Shown: positions 8,477-16,031 of the stretch, one piece after another
Layout: the number at the start of each line of letters is the position of its first letter
Numbering within the stretch: the stretch's first letter is position 1
Assembly: GCA_964525165.1 (NCBI GenBank)
Contig: CAZGGG010000017.1
Span: forward strand, 1 to 50,430
From: JAWLFI01 sp964525165
GTDB taxonomy: Bacteria; Bacteroidota; Bacteroidia; Chitinophagales; Saprospiraceae
Direction of reading: 5' to 3'
DNA length: 50,430 nucleotides
Program-made: the position numbers and the translations under genes
The notes under the pieces: generated by a model
The model's input: only the letters and a program-made list of their open reading frames with translations
What the model was told of the DNA's origin: nothing
Databases searched by the model: none

Positions 8477-9085
8477 ATGCTTACAAGAACTTCTTTTTTG
8501 TTTCTATTGTCGCTTATCCCCTTCATCCTTCTGGGGCAAAAGACACGTAAAAGCAGTCAAAAGGAAAAACCAACTGCTATTCATACCATCCAAATAGGGG
8601 CAAATTATGGTTATGGTGCCCGTTCGGACGGAACTAGCCAATATGCCTCCTTGGAATTGGGACTTTATCGACAAATGGGTGTTTTCAGAGCCGGTGTACA
8701 TGCTCAATATATTGAAAGCATAAGCTCACCTCCCGGTAGCTGGCAAGATAATATACTCCCAATTTCAGCAGATGTAGCATTTTTATTTAAATCTTCCGTT
8801 ATGGGTAAGTCACGCTTTTTTATCGGCTCTAAATTCGGGTGGAATAGAGTTTTAAACCGATCCTATTTTGACGGAAATTTGATGGCTGAAATCTCAGTGA
8901 CAGACGGCTTATTTATTAGCCCATATATTCAGTTTCAACAACAAGTCACATCAGGTTTTGGGATAGGAATAGAAGGAGGTTTTCGATACGGGACAAGTCG
9001 ACACACTATTGAGCTCTTAGGGCAAAGGTTGGATAATGCTCCTCAGACCGGACAGTTCTATATTGGAGGTCAAGTGATTTTTTAA
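8477..9085 (+). CDS. Putative outer-membrane beta-barrel protein
   Basis: Product of 202 residues with a clear signal peptide (hydrophobic residues about 7-19, cleavage near LLGQ). The rest is rich in alternating, Gly- and aromatic-containing strands (for example IGANYGYG, LELGLYRQMG, ISPYIQFQQQ, IGIEGGFRYG) and ends in a strand closing with Phe, as expected for an eight-strand outer-membrane barrel. No specific family recognised. It stands alone after the MITE-like element. Confidence 0.75.
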   Translation: MLTRTSFLFLLSLIPFILLGQKTRKSSQKEKPTAIHTIQIGANYGYGARSDGTSQYASLELGLYRQMGVFRAGVHAQYIESISSPPGSWQDNILPISADVAFLFKSSVMGKSRFFIGSKFGWNRVLNRSYFDGNLMAEISVTDGLFISPYIQFQQQVTSGFGIGIEGGFRYGTSRHTIELLGQRLDNAPQTGQFYIGGQVIF

Positions 9086-9163
9086 GTTTCGAATAGGCCT
9101 GAAGTTGTACCTTTATATTCTACGACGTTTATCATGGTAATTTGAGTACAATCAGATCAATGA

Positions 9164-10048
9164 ATGGCACTTCATAGATTTTTTCTTTTCCTTCCCTTTT
9201 TCCTTTCTGTTTCGCTAGAGGCTCAGTACATCATAAACCATGAAACAATCAAATGGGAAGATGAACAAAGAAGTAATCGAAAAGTCAAAGCGGAACTGTA
9301 TTACCCACTCTCAAAAGAAGGAAAAGAAAAACATCCTGCTGAGGGTCCCTTTCCGTTAATCGTATTCGCTCATGGCTTCACTATGAACTACAAAGCATAC
9401 TCTAACATCACAGACCAACTGGTTCCGGAAGGATTTATGTTACTATATGTCCGCACAGAAAGTGGCTTCTCTCCCTCTCATTCAGATTATGCTGCTGATA
9501 TAGCTTTTCTGGCGCGTTCATTTGAAGAAAAAGATCACCAGTGGAAAGATCAATGGAATGGCCAAGTCATTGCGATGGGACATTCCATGGGCGGCGGCGG
9601 TAGTGCGGTAGCTTTAAGTCTGTGGGATGGTTTTGATGGTTATGTGGCCCTTAACCCTTCAGCGCACTCAGGTGCATTAGATGCCGCTCGAAACTTTTTT
9701 GGGCCGGCGATCATTTTTTCAGCATCGAATGATCGGGTAACCCCTCCCTGGGAAGACCATCAGCCATTGTATGATGCTTTTGCCTCCCCCTGCAAAGCAT
9801 TAGTCACCGTCTTGGGTGGCGGGCACTGCGGTTTCAACGATTGGCATGCCTTCTGTGAATTTGGTGAATTTGCTTCTCAGAATCAAATGACCCTTAACAG
9901 AGACGAGCAGCAAGCTCAACTTTTCACCTATCTAATCCCATGGCTGGAATGGCGCTCGAAGACAGACCCTGAAGGTCGTTTGAGTGATCTTAACCTTGAG
10001 CCATCAGAACGCACCCGGATCCAGGTGCACTGTTCCAATGAACGATAA
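9164..10048 (+). CDS. Secreted alpha/beta hydrolase
   Basis: A 294-residue hydrolase of the dienelactone hydrolase/cutinase-like alpha/beta fold. Signal peptide at residues 1-20 (ends LEAQ). Oxyanion loop HGF at 70-72, nucleophile Ser141 in GHSMGG, acid Asp190 in SNDRVTP and His221 in GGGHCGF give a complete triad. Substrate is probably an ester or polyester in the periplasm or outside the cell; the exact substrate cannot be read from sequence. Several cysteines in the C-terminal half (210, 222, 231 and later) may form disulfides, in line with export. It precedes a Crp/Fnr gene on the same strand but with 65 bases between. Confidence 0.88.
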   Translation: MALHRFFLFLPFFLSVSLEAQYIINHETIKWEDEQRSNRKVKAELYYPLSKEGKEKHPAEGPFPLIVFAHGFTMNYKAYSNITDQLVPEGFMLLYVRTESGFSPSHSDYAADIAFLARSFEEKDHQWKDQWNGQVIAMGHSMGGGGSAVALSLWDGFDGYVALNPSAHSGALDAARNFFGPAIIFSASNDRVTPPWEDHQPLYDAFASPCKALVTVLGGGHCGFNDWHAFCEFGEFASQNQMTLNRDEQQAQLFTYLIPWLEWRSKTDPEGRLSDLNLEPSERTRIQVHCSNER

Positions 10049-10113
10049 AGAAGAGACATAAGGGAAATTTGGGAACAAGATTAACTGAAAAAGCCTTATC
10101 ATAGACTTGGAAA

Positions 10114-10725
10114 ATGGGATCATTTCAGAAATATTCCTTAATGGATCAAACGCTCATCGAAATTTTTAAACGGTTCCGCTTTTTAAAGTTTCAGGACTTG
10201 CTTGCTTTGAACAAGATCAGCAAATTAAACTCATTTGCTGCGGGAGAAATGATTGTGCGAAAGGGTGATCATTATGATTGTATCTTGGGCATCCGTAAGG
10301 GCATTATCAGAACGTATTTTCTTACCTCAGATGGTGACGAACGCACCGTCCGGTTCGCAAAAGAAACTGAATTTACAGCAGCCTTCAATACCACCCTTCA
10401 CGATGAACCTTCGACGGAGTTTATTCAGGCAGTAGTGGATTGCAAGGTGGTTCAGATCAACCTGAGAAAGTTAAAAGAAATGGCAAAGACAAACATCCGA
10501 ATTGCCAGACTTTGGAGCGAAGGACTTCAGGAAACTTTGGAAGATACCATAAAGAGAATAGAATTCTTCGTGGGTCAGAGTCCGGAAGAGCGTTATCGTC
10601 AACTTTTACTTGAAAAGCCGGACTTGCTGTACCGGGTTCCGCAAAAGTATTTAGCTTCCTACATAGGGGTGACCTCTGTATCGCTTTCACGCATTCGCAA
10701 GCGGGTCGCTGAATCCCGACATTAA
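10114..10725 (+). CDS. Crp/Fnr family transcriptional regulator
   Basis: About 203 residues: an N-terminal cyclic-nucleotide-binding-like beta-roll (about 25-125, with the GDHYDCILGIRKGII segment), a dimerisation helix (about 130-155) and a C-terminal winged helix-turn-helix (about 160-200, YLASYIGVTSVSLSR). This is the usual Bacteroidota Crp/Fnr form; there are no N-terminal cysteines for an Fnr-type iron-sulfur cluster. ATG at 10141 is an alternative start. It is followed by a small membrane protein and a rhodanese, which it probably controls. Confidence 0.88.
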   Translation: MGSFQKYSLMDQTLIEIFKRFRFLKFQDLLALNKISKLNSFAAGEMIVRKGDHYDCILGIRKGIIRTYFLTSDGDERTVRFAKETEFTAAFNTTLHDEPSTEFIQAVVDCKVVQINLRKLKEMAKTNIRIARLWSEGLQETLEDTIKRIEFFVGQSPEERYRQLLLEKPDLLYRVPQKYLASYIGVTSVSLSRIRKRVAESRH

Positions 10726-10761
10726 TTAACAAATGTTATTTCGTTTAGCGATCCCTAAACC

Positions 10762-10769
10762 TAATTTTG
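10762..10769 (+). promoter_or_regulatory. Candidate -7 promoter box (TAATTTTG)
   Basis: TAATTTTG fits the Bacteroidota -7 consensus TAnnTTTG exactly. A TTTCG at 10739-10743 lies about 18 bases upstream at roughly the -33 position. It sits between the Crp/Fnr stop and the small membrane-protein ORF, so it would drive the small ORF and the rhodanese. Confidence 0.4.
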
Positions 10770-10794
10770 TTTCTGTAACCTAATGTTGACGTTT

Positions 10795-10926
10795 ATGGAA
10801 ACGAAAAATACTCCCAATCAAAAAGCAAAACAACCACATTCTTTCCTTCATGCGTGTAAGTGTTTGGCTTATGCTTCTGTATTTCCTTTGATCTATTTGC
10901 TGGGGAAGTTTGTCACGACCCTATAA
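10795..10926 (+). CDS. Small membrane protein, 43 residues
   Basis: Short ORF starting at ATG 10795 (an ATG at 10783 would add four residues). It has a basic N-terminus, two cysteines in a HACKCLAYAS segment and one hydrophobic helix. It ends 12 bases before the rhodanese gene and follows a good promoter box. Small inner-membrane ORFs are common next to Crp/Fnr-rhodanese sets. No homologue is recognised, so the call rests on position and composition. Confidence 0.45.
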   Translation: METKNTPNQKAKQPHSFLHACKCLAYASVFPLIYLLGKFVTTL

Positions 10927-10938
10927 TCCTTTACACAG

Positions 10939-11400
10939 ATGCTGACCATACTTGTGGACGTAAGAAGTCCCAAAGAATATAATGATGGCGCAATTCCGGG
11001 TTCGATCAATCTGCCTTTCGGCAAATATGATCCCAAACAGTATGAAGCCTATCGCAATTATCATATCTGCTTAGTTTGTGAAAGTGGAAACAGAGCCAAT
11101 CAGGTCTGTCAACGGTTAGAAGCCGAAGGGTTTCAGCACCTCAGTCTATTTAACCAACAGATGGAAACACTTTCTTTAGAGGTGCAAACGCAGAAAGGGT
11201 GGAGTATTGACCGTCAATTTAGATTGGCACTTGCCCTCTTCTTAGGGGTTTTCCTCCTTGGCTATATTGGGCAGATCCAGACATTGGTGGTACTCCCGGT
11301 AATCATATTTGGCGGCCTTCTATTCTCAGCGATTACTGATAATTGTTACTTAAAGGAATTCTTGGCCTCATTGCCATGGAATAGAGCTAGTCCGTCTTAA
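10939..11400 (+). CDS. Rhodanese-like protein with membrane anchor (DUF2892)
   Basis: Residues 1-80 form a rhodanese domain: the DVRSPKEY signature, a GAIPGSINLP strand and an active loop with Cys47 in CESGNR, the CX4R sulfur-carrier pattern. Residues about 95-150 hold two transmembrane helices typical of DUF2892, giving the YgaP-like architecture with the sulfurtransferase facing the cytoplasm. Probably handles sulfane sulfur or nitrosylated thiols. It is in line with the preceding small ORF and Crp/Fnr gene, which together suggest a sulfur- or nitrosative-stress-responsive unit (inference). Confidence 0.88.
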   Translation: MLTILVDVRSPKEYNDGAIPGSINLPFGKYDPKQYEAYRNYHICLVCESGNRANQVCQRLEAEGFQHLSLFNQQMETLSLEVQTQKGWSIDRQFRLALALFLGVFLLGYIGQIQTLVVLPVIIFGGLLFSAITDNCYLKEFLASLPWNRASPS

Positions 11401-11405
11401 AGTAA

Positions 11406-11747
11406 TTACCATTTAGGGTTTAAAATAAGGCCTCCCCCTATATGAATGTTTAAGTTCCAAATACGACCAAGCTCGTGATATGGGTTGGAAAAAGAAAGAG
11501 CTGCTTCTAGGCGTCTCTTCTTTTTTGTACATGACTTGTGCTTTTTTACCGAAAGGCTGAATTAACTATACCCGGGCTTTTCCTGAAAGACAAAACCTTT
11601 GAGAAAGTCTGTGGTGTACTGTAGACCACCCCATTCATTGATGATATTGTATGTTGCTTCTCGCCTCTTCTGATTTAGAGCACTCGACAATACCGGTCGT
11701 GATTCTTTGAGTTCAACAGCCTTACTTTTTCCACAGTCCGACGTCAA
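11406..11747 (-). pseudogene. Possible decayed ORF with an in-frame stop
   Basis: In the 464-base gap before the glycosyltransferase, one minus-strand frame reads as protein-like sequence from beyond 11747 down to 11406, broken only by a TAA at 11562-11564. Upstream it stays open to at least 11843 and includes a hydrophobic stretch. After the stop it continues about 51 codons and finishes in a Gly-rich alternating strand (NLNIHIGGGLILNPKW), like the last strand of an outer-membrane protein. There is no ATG; a TTG at 11747 is the only start codon listed. Chance open frame is the main alternative. Confidence 0.35.
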
Positions 11748-11864
11748 ACACCAAAAAATATAAAGGCAAAAATTAAAATTGGCACAATTAGGAACGATCT
11801 GTATCCATTCTTTTAGCTTTTCCTTTGCTTCAGATTTACGATATTGTATAGGAATTTTGAAGCT

Positions 11865-12989
11865 ATGAAGATTGCCATAAATTGCAGATTATTGATTCCG
11901 GGAAAGCTCGAAGGCATCGGCTATTTCACTTATGAACTAGTCCGCCGTTGGGTAAAGAATCATCCGGAACATGAGTTTGTGTTGCTCTTTGATCGAAAAG
12001 TGGACCACCTGGACTTGGCAAGACCCAATGTGAAAATCGTAGAGCTCTTCCCCTCTGCCCGACATCCGGTGCTCTATCGGATTTGGATGGACTTTAGAGT
12101 GCCGAGCATCCTGAAAAGAGAGAAAGTAGACCTTTTTTTCTCACCGGAAACCATGTGCCCCTTAAGGTGGAATGGCCCCACGGTCATTACCGTTCATGAT
12201 TTAGCCTATATCCATTTCCCTTCCACCATGAAAGGCGTAGAGTTGTCTTACAGCAAAAAGTATGTCCCAAAATTCCTGGCCAAAGCGGACAGTATCATCA
12301 CGGTATCTGATTTTACACGCCAGGATATCGGAACCCGTTTCCGGGAATTAGACGCGCCCATTTATGTTGTCCCCAATGGTTGCCGAGAAGTCTTCCGTCG
12401 GCGCACGGAAGAAGAGATTCAAGCCTTTCGATCTGCCCATACCGACGGAAAACCCTACTTTTTCTATTATGGCTCCTTAAACGCACGTAAGAATATTGCC
12501 AACCTTCTTCGTGCCTATGAGGATTTTAAAAATGAACATCAGACAGACCACTTGATGGTTTTAGGTGGGCGAAAAGGATGGAAAACGGAAGAAATGATGA
12601 AGGTGTATCGCCGGCATGATCATCAACAAGACATCCGATTCATTGGATATTTAGAAGATGAGCATTTAAGCGATTGGCTGGGTTCTGCCACAGCATTAAC
12701 CTATGTCTCAAAATTTGAAGGCTTTGGTCTACCTGTCCTGGAAGCTATGCGTTCCGGTGTTCCAGTGATTACCAGTCGCAAGAGCAGTATGGAAGAAATC
12801 ACCGGTGATCATGCCTTTTTTGTAACACCGGAATATGTGGACTCTATTGCCAATCGAATGAAATTTGTGATTCAAGAACCTGCAAAGGTGGCCCAAAGAG
12901 TCGAGGCTGCTCATCAAAAATCACATCATTATAATTGGGATGATGCTGCTCAAGCAGCTTTCGAATTGTTAATACAGGTGACAAACTAA
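11865..12989 (+). CDS. Family 4 glycosyltransferase
   Basis: A retaining GT-B glycosyltransferase of about 374 residues that transfers a sugar from a nucleotide-sugar donor, likely to a surface glycan. The N-terminal domain starts MKIAINCRLL and holds a G-I-G-Y acceptor loop; the C-terminal domain carries the family-4 E-x7-E region (EGFGLPVLEAM) and the preceding GYLEDEHL segment. ATG 11865 is preferred over TTG 11844 because it begins exactly at the first Rossmann strand. It is solitary rather than in a polysaccharide cluster. Confidence 0.93.
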   Translation: MKIAINCRLLIPGKLEGIGYFTYELVRRWVKNHPEHEFVLLFDRKVDHLDLARPNVKIVELFPSARHPVLYRIWMDFRVPSILKREKVDLFFSPETMCPLRWNGPTVITVHDLAYIHFPSTMKGVELSYSKKYVPKFLAKADSIITVSDFTRQDIGTRFRELDAPIYVVPNGCREVFRRRTEEEIQAFRSAHTDGKPYFFYYGSLNARKNIANLLRAYEDFKNEHQTDHLMVLGGRKGWKTEEMMKVYRRHDHQQDIRFIGYLEDEHLSDWLGSATALTYVSKFEGFGLPVLEAMRSGVPVITSRKSSMEEITGDHAFFVTPEYVDSIANRMKFVIQEPAKVAQRVEAAHQKSHHYNWDDAAQAAFELLIQVTN

Positions 12990-13035
12990 AGATTTATACT
13001 TATCTCGTGACCTGGATTCAACAAAATAGAAAACC

Positions 13036-13407
13036 ATGAAAAAATTATTTATCCTTGTCGTATTTGTTTTGGCGTCTGTTTCTTCTGTTTACGCACAAAG
13101 CCAAAAGACCTCAAATGATCTTAGGAGCAATGCTGAAAAGCAAGTGATGCTGCTTTCTGAAAAAATTGATCTAAACTCTGTGCAATCAGATCAATTGATT
13201 AATCTTTATATGGAAATTGGGGAATTGCGTCAAGAAATGAGGGATAGCTACAAAACTAACCCTGAAGCTGCTAAAGCTGAATACAAAGCGCAAAAAGAAA
13301 AGAAGGAACAAAAAATAAAGAGCATTTTAACAGCTGATCAATACAGCCAGTATATGGAAATGATGAATCCTAAAACTGGTAAAAAAGCTGATAAGGCTAA
13401 GCAATAA
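13036..13407 (+). CDS. Spy/CpxP-like periplasmic protein (1)
   Basis: A 123-residue exported protein with signal peptide (cleavage near VYAQ), followed by an all-helical, highly charged domain. It holds the sequence logic of Spy/CpxP/LTxxQ proteins: a heptad-like helix, an E-x2-K-I-x-L segment and ILTADQYSQYMEMM near the end. Such proteins act as ATP-independent periplasmic chaperones or envelope-stress modulators. A second, related gene follows at 13653. Confidence 0.75.
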   Translation: MKKLFILVVFVLASVSSVYAQSQKTSNDLRSNAEKQVMLLSEKIDLNSVQSDQLINLYMEIGELRQEMRDSYKTNPEAAKAEYKAQKEKKEQKIKSILTADQYSQYMEMMNPKTGKKADKAKQ

Positions 13408-13430
13408 GCTAGATCACCTATTAAAATTTG

Positions 13431-13465
13431 AAGCTGCAAACTAAAAAGTCTGCAGCTTTTTTTTT
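13431..13465 (+). terminator. Rho-independent terminator
   Basis: AAGCTGCA at 13431-13438 pairs with TGCAGCTT at 13451-13458 around a 12-base loop, followed directly by a run of nine T. It ends the first Spy-like gene. Confidence 0.85.
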
Positions 13466-13652
13466 GCTCCCTTGAGTGAATCTCCTTAAACGAGCCCTAG
13501 CATTTGTTGGTTCCTTTAATGATGCTCACCGTTTCGACTTATAAACCTGAAACGTAACTTTTAAACGGCTTATAATGCTGATCTTTTATGTTATAATAAA
13601 TGAAATTAAACCCTGATGGCGTTATTCCGTCGAATACATAAATCCATTTTCT

Positions 13653-14036
13653 ATGAAACTACTAACTATAACCCTATCACTCTTTGTACTCTTTAGTACA
13701 AGTTTATTTGCACAAGGACAAAGAGGAGAGCCCAAAGACCCAAAAGCCATTGCCCTGGAGCAAACGCAAATGATGAAAGAAAAGCTCAATCTTACCGAAG
13801 AGCAAGAAGCTTTGATCCTAGCACTGAATGAAGAGTTTGCAGTGAAGAGAAACAAGCTAAGAGCGGAAAACAAAGAAAACAGAACGCAAATGCGGTCAGC
13901 TATGAAAACGACTTTTGTAGATCAAGACCAAAAAATGAAAGAAATCCTGACGGAAGATCAATATGCCACTTTCCAAGAAATGAGGTCAGAGAGAAACAGA
14001 AGAAGAGTGGGCAAAATGCGGAAAAATAAAGAGTAA
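13653..14036 (+). CDS. Spy/CpxP-like periplasmic protein (2)
   Basis: A 127-residue product with signal peptide (cleavage near LFAQ) and a charged helical domain with two LTxxQ-type motifs: NLTEEQEALI and ILTEDQYATF. It is related in plan to the protein at 13036 but not a close copy; the pair likely arose by old duplication. Likely role: periplasmic chaperone or stress sensor partner. A strong hairpin follows right after the stop. Confidence 0.78.
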   Translation: MKLLTITLSLFVLFSTSLFAQGQRGEPKDPKAIALEQTQMMKEKLNLTEEQEALILALNEEFAVKRNKLRAENKENRTQMRSAMKTTFVDQDQKMKEILTEDQYATFQEMRSERNRRRVGKMRKNKE

Positions 14037-14040
14037 ACGG

Positions 14041-14073
14041 AAAGTGCTTGCAGGAAAATCCTGCAAGCACTTT
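14041..14073. terminator. Bidirectional terminator hairpin
   Basis: A perfect 15-base stem (14041-14055 with 14059-14073) closes a 3-base AAA loop, with A-rich and T-rich flanks, between the converging Spy-like and CBS genes. It should end transcription from both sides. Confidence 0.85.
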
Positions 14074-14081
14074 ATAGGGAT

Positions 14082-14507
14082 TTAATCCGTAGATGATTTT
14101 CTTTTCTTCTTCTTGGAAGGCGTGGGTGCATTCTTCATTACAAAACGCTTATCCTCAACTAGTTTCAATAAGTCAAAGGTACTGATGATCCCAGCCAGCT
14201 TTTTTTCATCCGTCACAATCAGATGATGAATTTTTCGATTTCTCATAGCTCTGGCTGCTTCTGACACATCTGCGTAGGCCGGAATACTCACGACATCGCG
14301 CACCATGATATGGCTTACCGGTTTCTCATCCTCCACACCCAATAAATCTGCGGAAGACACAATACCTTCCAATTCATTCTCAGGGTTGACCACGGGGACG
14401 AGCTTTATGTGGTTCTTCTTCATTATATCCTTCACATGTCCCACAGACTTGTGAGGCACTGTAGAAATGACCTGTTTGATCATGAGATCGTGCACTTTTG
14501 CATTCAT
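14082..14507 (-). CDS. CBS domain pair protein
   Basis: A 141-residue cytoplasmic protein made of two CBS domains (about 5-60 and 65-125) and a Lys/Ser-rich tail. Typical pieces are VKDIMKKNHIKLVPVV and the second-domain DVSEAARAMRNRKIHHLIV. CBS pairs bind adenosyl nucleotides and regulate partner proteins, but no partner is encoded next to it. Confidence 0.87.
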   Translation of the reverse strand: MNAKVHDLMIKQVISTVPHKSVGHVKDIMKKNHIKLVPVVNPENELEGIVSSADLLGVEDEKPVSHIMVRDVVSIPAYADVSEAARAMRNRKIHHLIVTDEKKLAGIISTFDLLKLVEDKRFVMKNAPTPSKKKKRKSSTD

Positions 14508-14628
14508 AGTGTCGCCTTTAAGGTTCTAAAGTCTGAAAAAGATAAGCTTTTCACTTTGATGAATGTCACATAGGCTGCTGATATGCATCAGTATGAGCAA
14601 GCATCATCCTTTTTCCGAAAGGGCTAAA

Positions 14629-15828
14629 ATGACTATTTTTAAGCAAAGACCCAAGATGAAAAAAATTTTACTCCTCGGTTCCGGCGAATTAGGAAAAGAA
14701 CTAACCATTGCCCTTCAGAGATATGGACAGACTGTCATTGCGGTCGATAGTTATCCGGACGCACCGGCGATGCAGGTTGCAGATGAATTTGAAGTGATCA
14801 ACATGCTCGATGGAGAAGCCCTCGAAGCATTAGTTCAAAAACACCGGCCGGACTTGGTGGTCCCGGAGATTGAGGCGATTCGCACAGAAAAGTTATATGA
14901 ATTCGAGCAACGAGGCATAGAGGTCATTCCTTCCGCCAAGGCTACCAACTTTACAATGGACCGTCGCCGTATTAGAGATCTGGCAGCACAAGATCTTGGG
15001 ATTCGAACAGCGCCTTATCGTTATGCCGCTTCCGCAAATGAGTTAAAAGCTGCTCTTAAAGAGGTCGGCTTACCGGCGGTCATCAAGCCTTTAATGTCTT
15101 CTTCCGGAAAAGGGCAAAGCATCATCAAAACAGAAGCGGAAGCAGAAACTGCCTGGGAAACCGCACAATCCAAAGGAAGAGGGGATCAAATGGAGGTCAT
15201 CGTGGAAGGTTTTATTGACTTTGACTTTGAAATCACCTTGCTAACGGTCACACAAAAGGAAGGACCTACCCTTTTCTGTCCTCCTATCGGTCACCGGCAG
15301 GAACGCGGAGACTACCAGGAATCCTGGCAACCCCAACAAATGAAGCCGGAACAACTGAAGGAAGCTCAGGAAATGGCCGCCCAAGTCACCGCTGCCTTAG
15401 GTGGAGCCGGGATTTGGGGCGTAGAGTTCTTCATTGCAAGCGATGCCGTTTATTTCTCTGAATTAAGCCCTCGGCCCCACGATACCGGCATGGTCACACT
15501 AGCCGGAACGCAAAATTTCAATGAGTTTGAATTGCATGCCCGCGCTATCCTGGGCTGGCCTATACCGGAAGTCACACAAGAAAGATGGGGCGCCAATGCC
15601 GTAATTCTTTCACCCATTCAAGAAGAAGTGACTCCCTCTTACAGCGGTATGGAAGTGGCAAGTGCCTACCCTCAATCTGATATTCGGATTTTCGGAAAAC
15701 CCATCTGTCGCATATATCGACGTATGGGTGTCGCTCTTGTATATGATCACCCGGGCGCAGACCTGCTTGCCTTGCGGCAAAAGGCGGCAGAAATCGCCGC
15801 CACGATTCAGATACATGCAAAAGAATAA
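14629..15828 (+). CDS. purT: Formate-dependent phosphoribosylglycinamide formyltransferase
   Basis: ATP-grasp enzyme that makes formyl-GAR from GAR, formate and ATP in purine synthesis. The sequence follows E. coli PurT closely: LLGSGELGKE at the N-terminus, VPEIEAI, the KPLMSSSGKGQS ATP loop, FDFEITLLTV, GHRQERGDYQESWQPQ, and ELSPRPHDTGMVTL with Mg-binding acids. ATG 14629 gives 399 residues against about 392 in E. coli; upstream ATGs at 14563 and 14596 would add a non-matching tail. It contains one GCTTCCGCAAA copy. Single-gene unit. Confidence 0.96.
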   Translation: MTIFKQRPKMKKILLLGSGELGKELTIALQRYGQTVIAVDSYPDAPAMQVADEFEVINMLDGEALEALVQKHRPDLVVPEIEAIRTEKLYEFEQRGIEVIPSAKATNFTMDRRRIRDLAAQDLGIRTAPYRYAASANELKAALKEVGLPAVIKPLMSSSGKGQSIIKTEAEAETAWETAQSKGRGDQMEVIVEGFIDFDFEITLLTVTQKEGPTLFCPPIGHRQERGDYQESWQPQQMKPEQLKEAQEMAAQVTAALGGAGIWGVEFFIASDAVYFSELSPRPHDTGMVTLAGTQNFNEFELHARAILGWPIPEVTQERWGANAVILSPIQEEVTPSYSGMEVASAYPQSDIRIFGKPICRIYRRMGVALVYDHPGADLLALRQKAAEIAATIQIHAKE

Positions 15829-15975
15829 TTCGCTCATTCCCACTCAATCAGGAAATACTCGCTCTTAAAATAGTCTTATTAAACACGGGAGTACAAAGAA
15901 TTCAGCTGCTTTTAGGTCCATGAAGATTCCATAAGAATCGGGTTTTCTTTGCGAAAAAACACCCTCGCTCTAAAC

Positions 15976-15983
15976 TATGTTTG
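15976..15983 (+). promoter_or_regulatory. Candidate -7 promoter box (TATGTTTG)
   Basis: Exact match to TAnnTTTG, 48 bases before the PAS-UbiA start. A TTTG at 15948-15951 lies upstream but with 24 bases between, longer than usual, so the -33 partner is unsure. Confidence 0.35.
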
Positions 15984-16031
15984 GCGTCAGCCGTTTAATT
16001 TTCAATTATTCCTGAAAGAAATGAAAAAAGC

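Noticed and set aside
10771..10791. A Crp/Fnr binding palindrome near the small ORF
   Set aside because: The best pairing (TGTAAC with GTTGAC) matches at only three of six positions.
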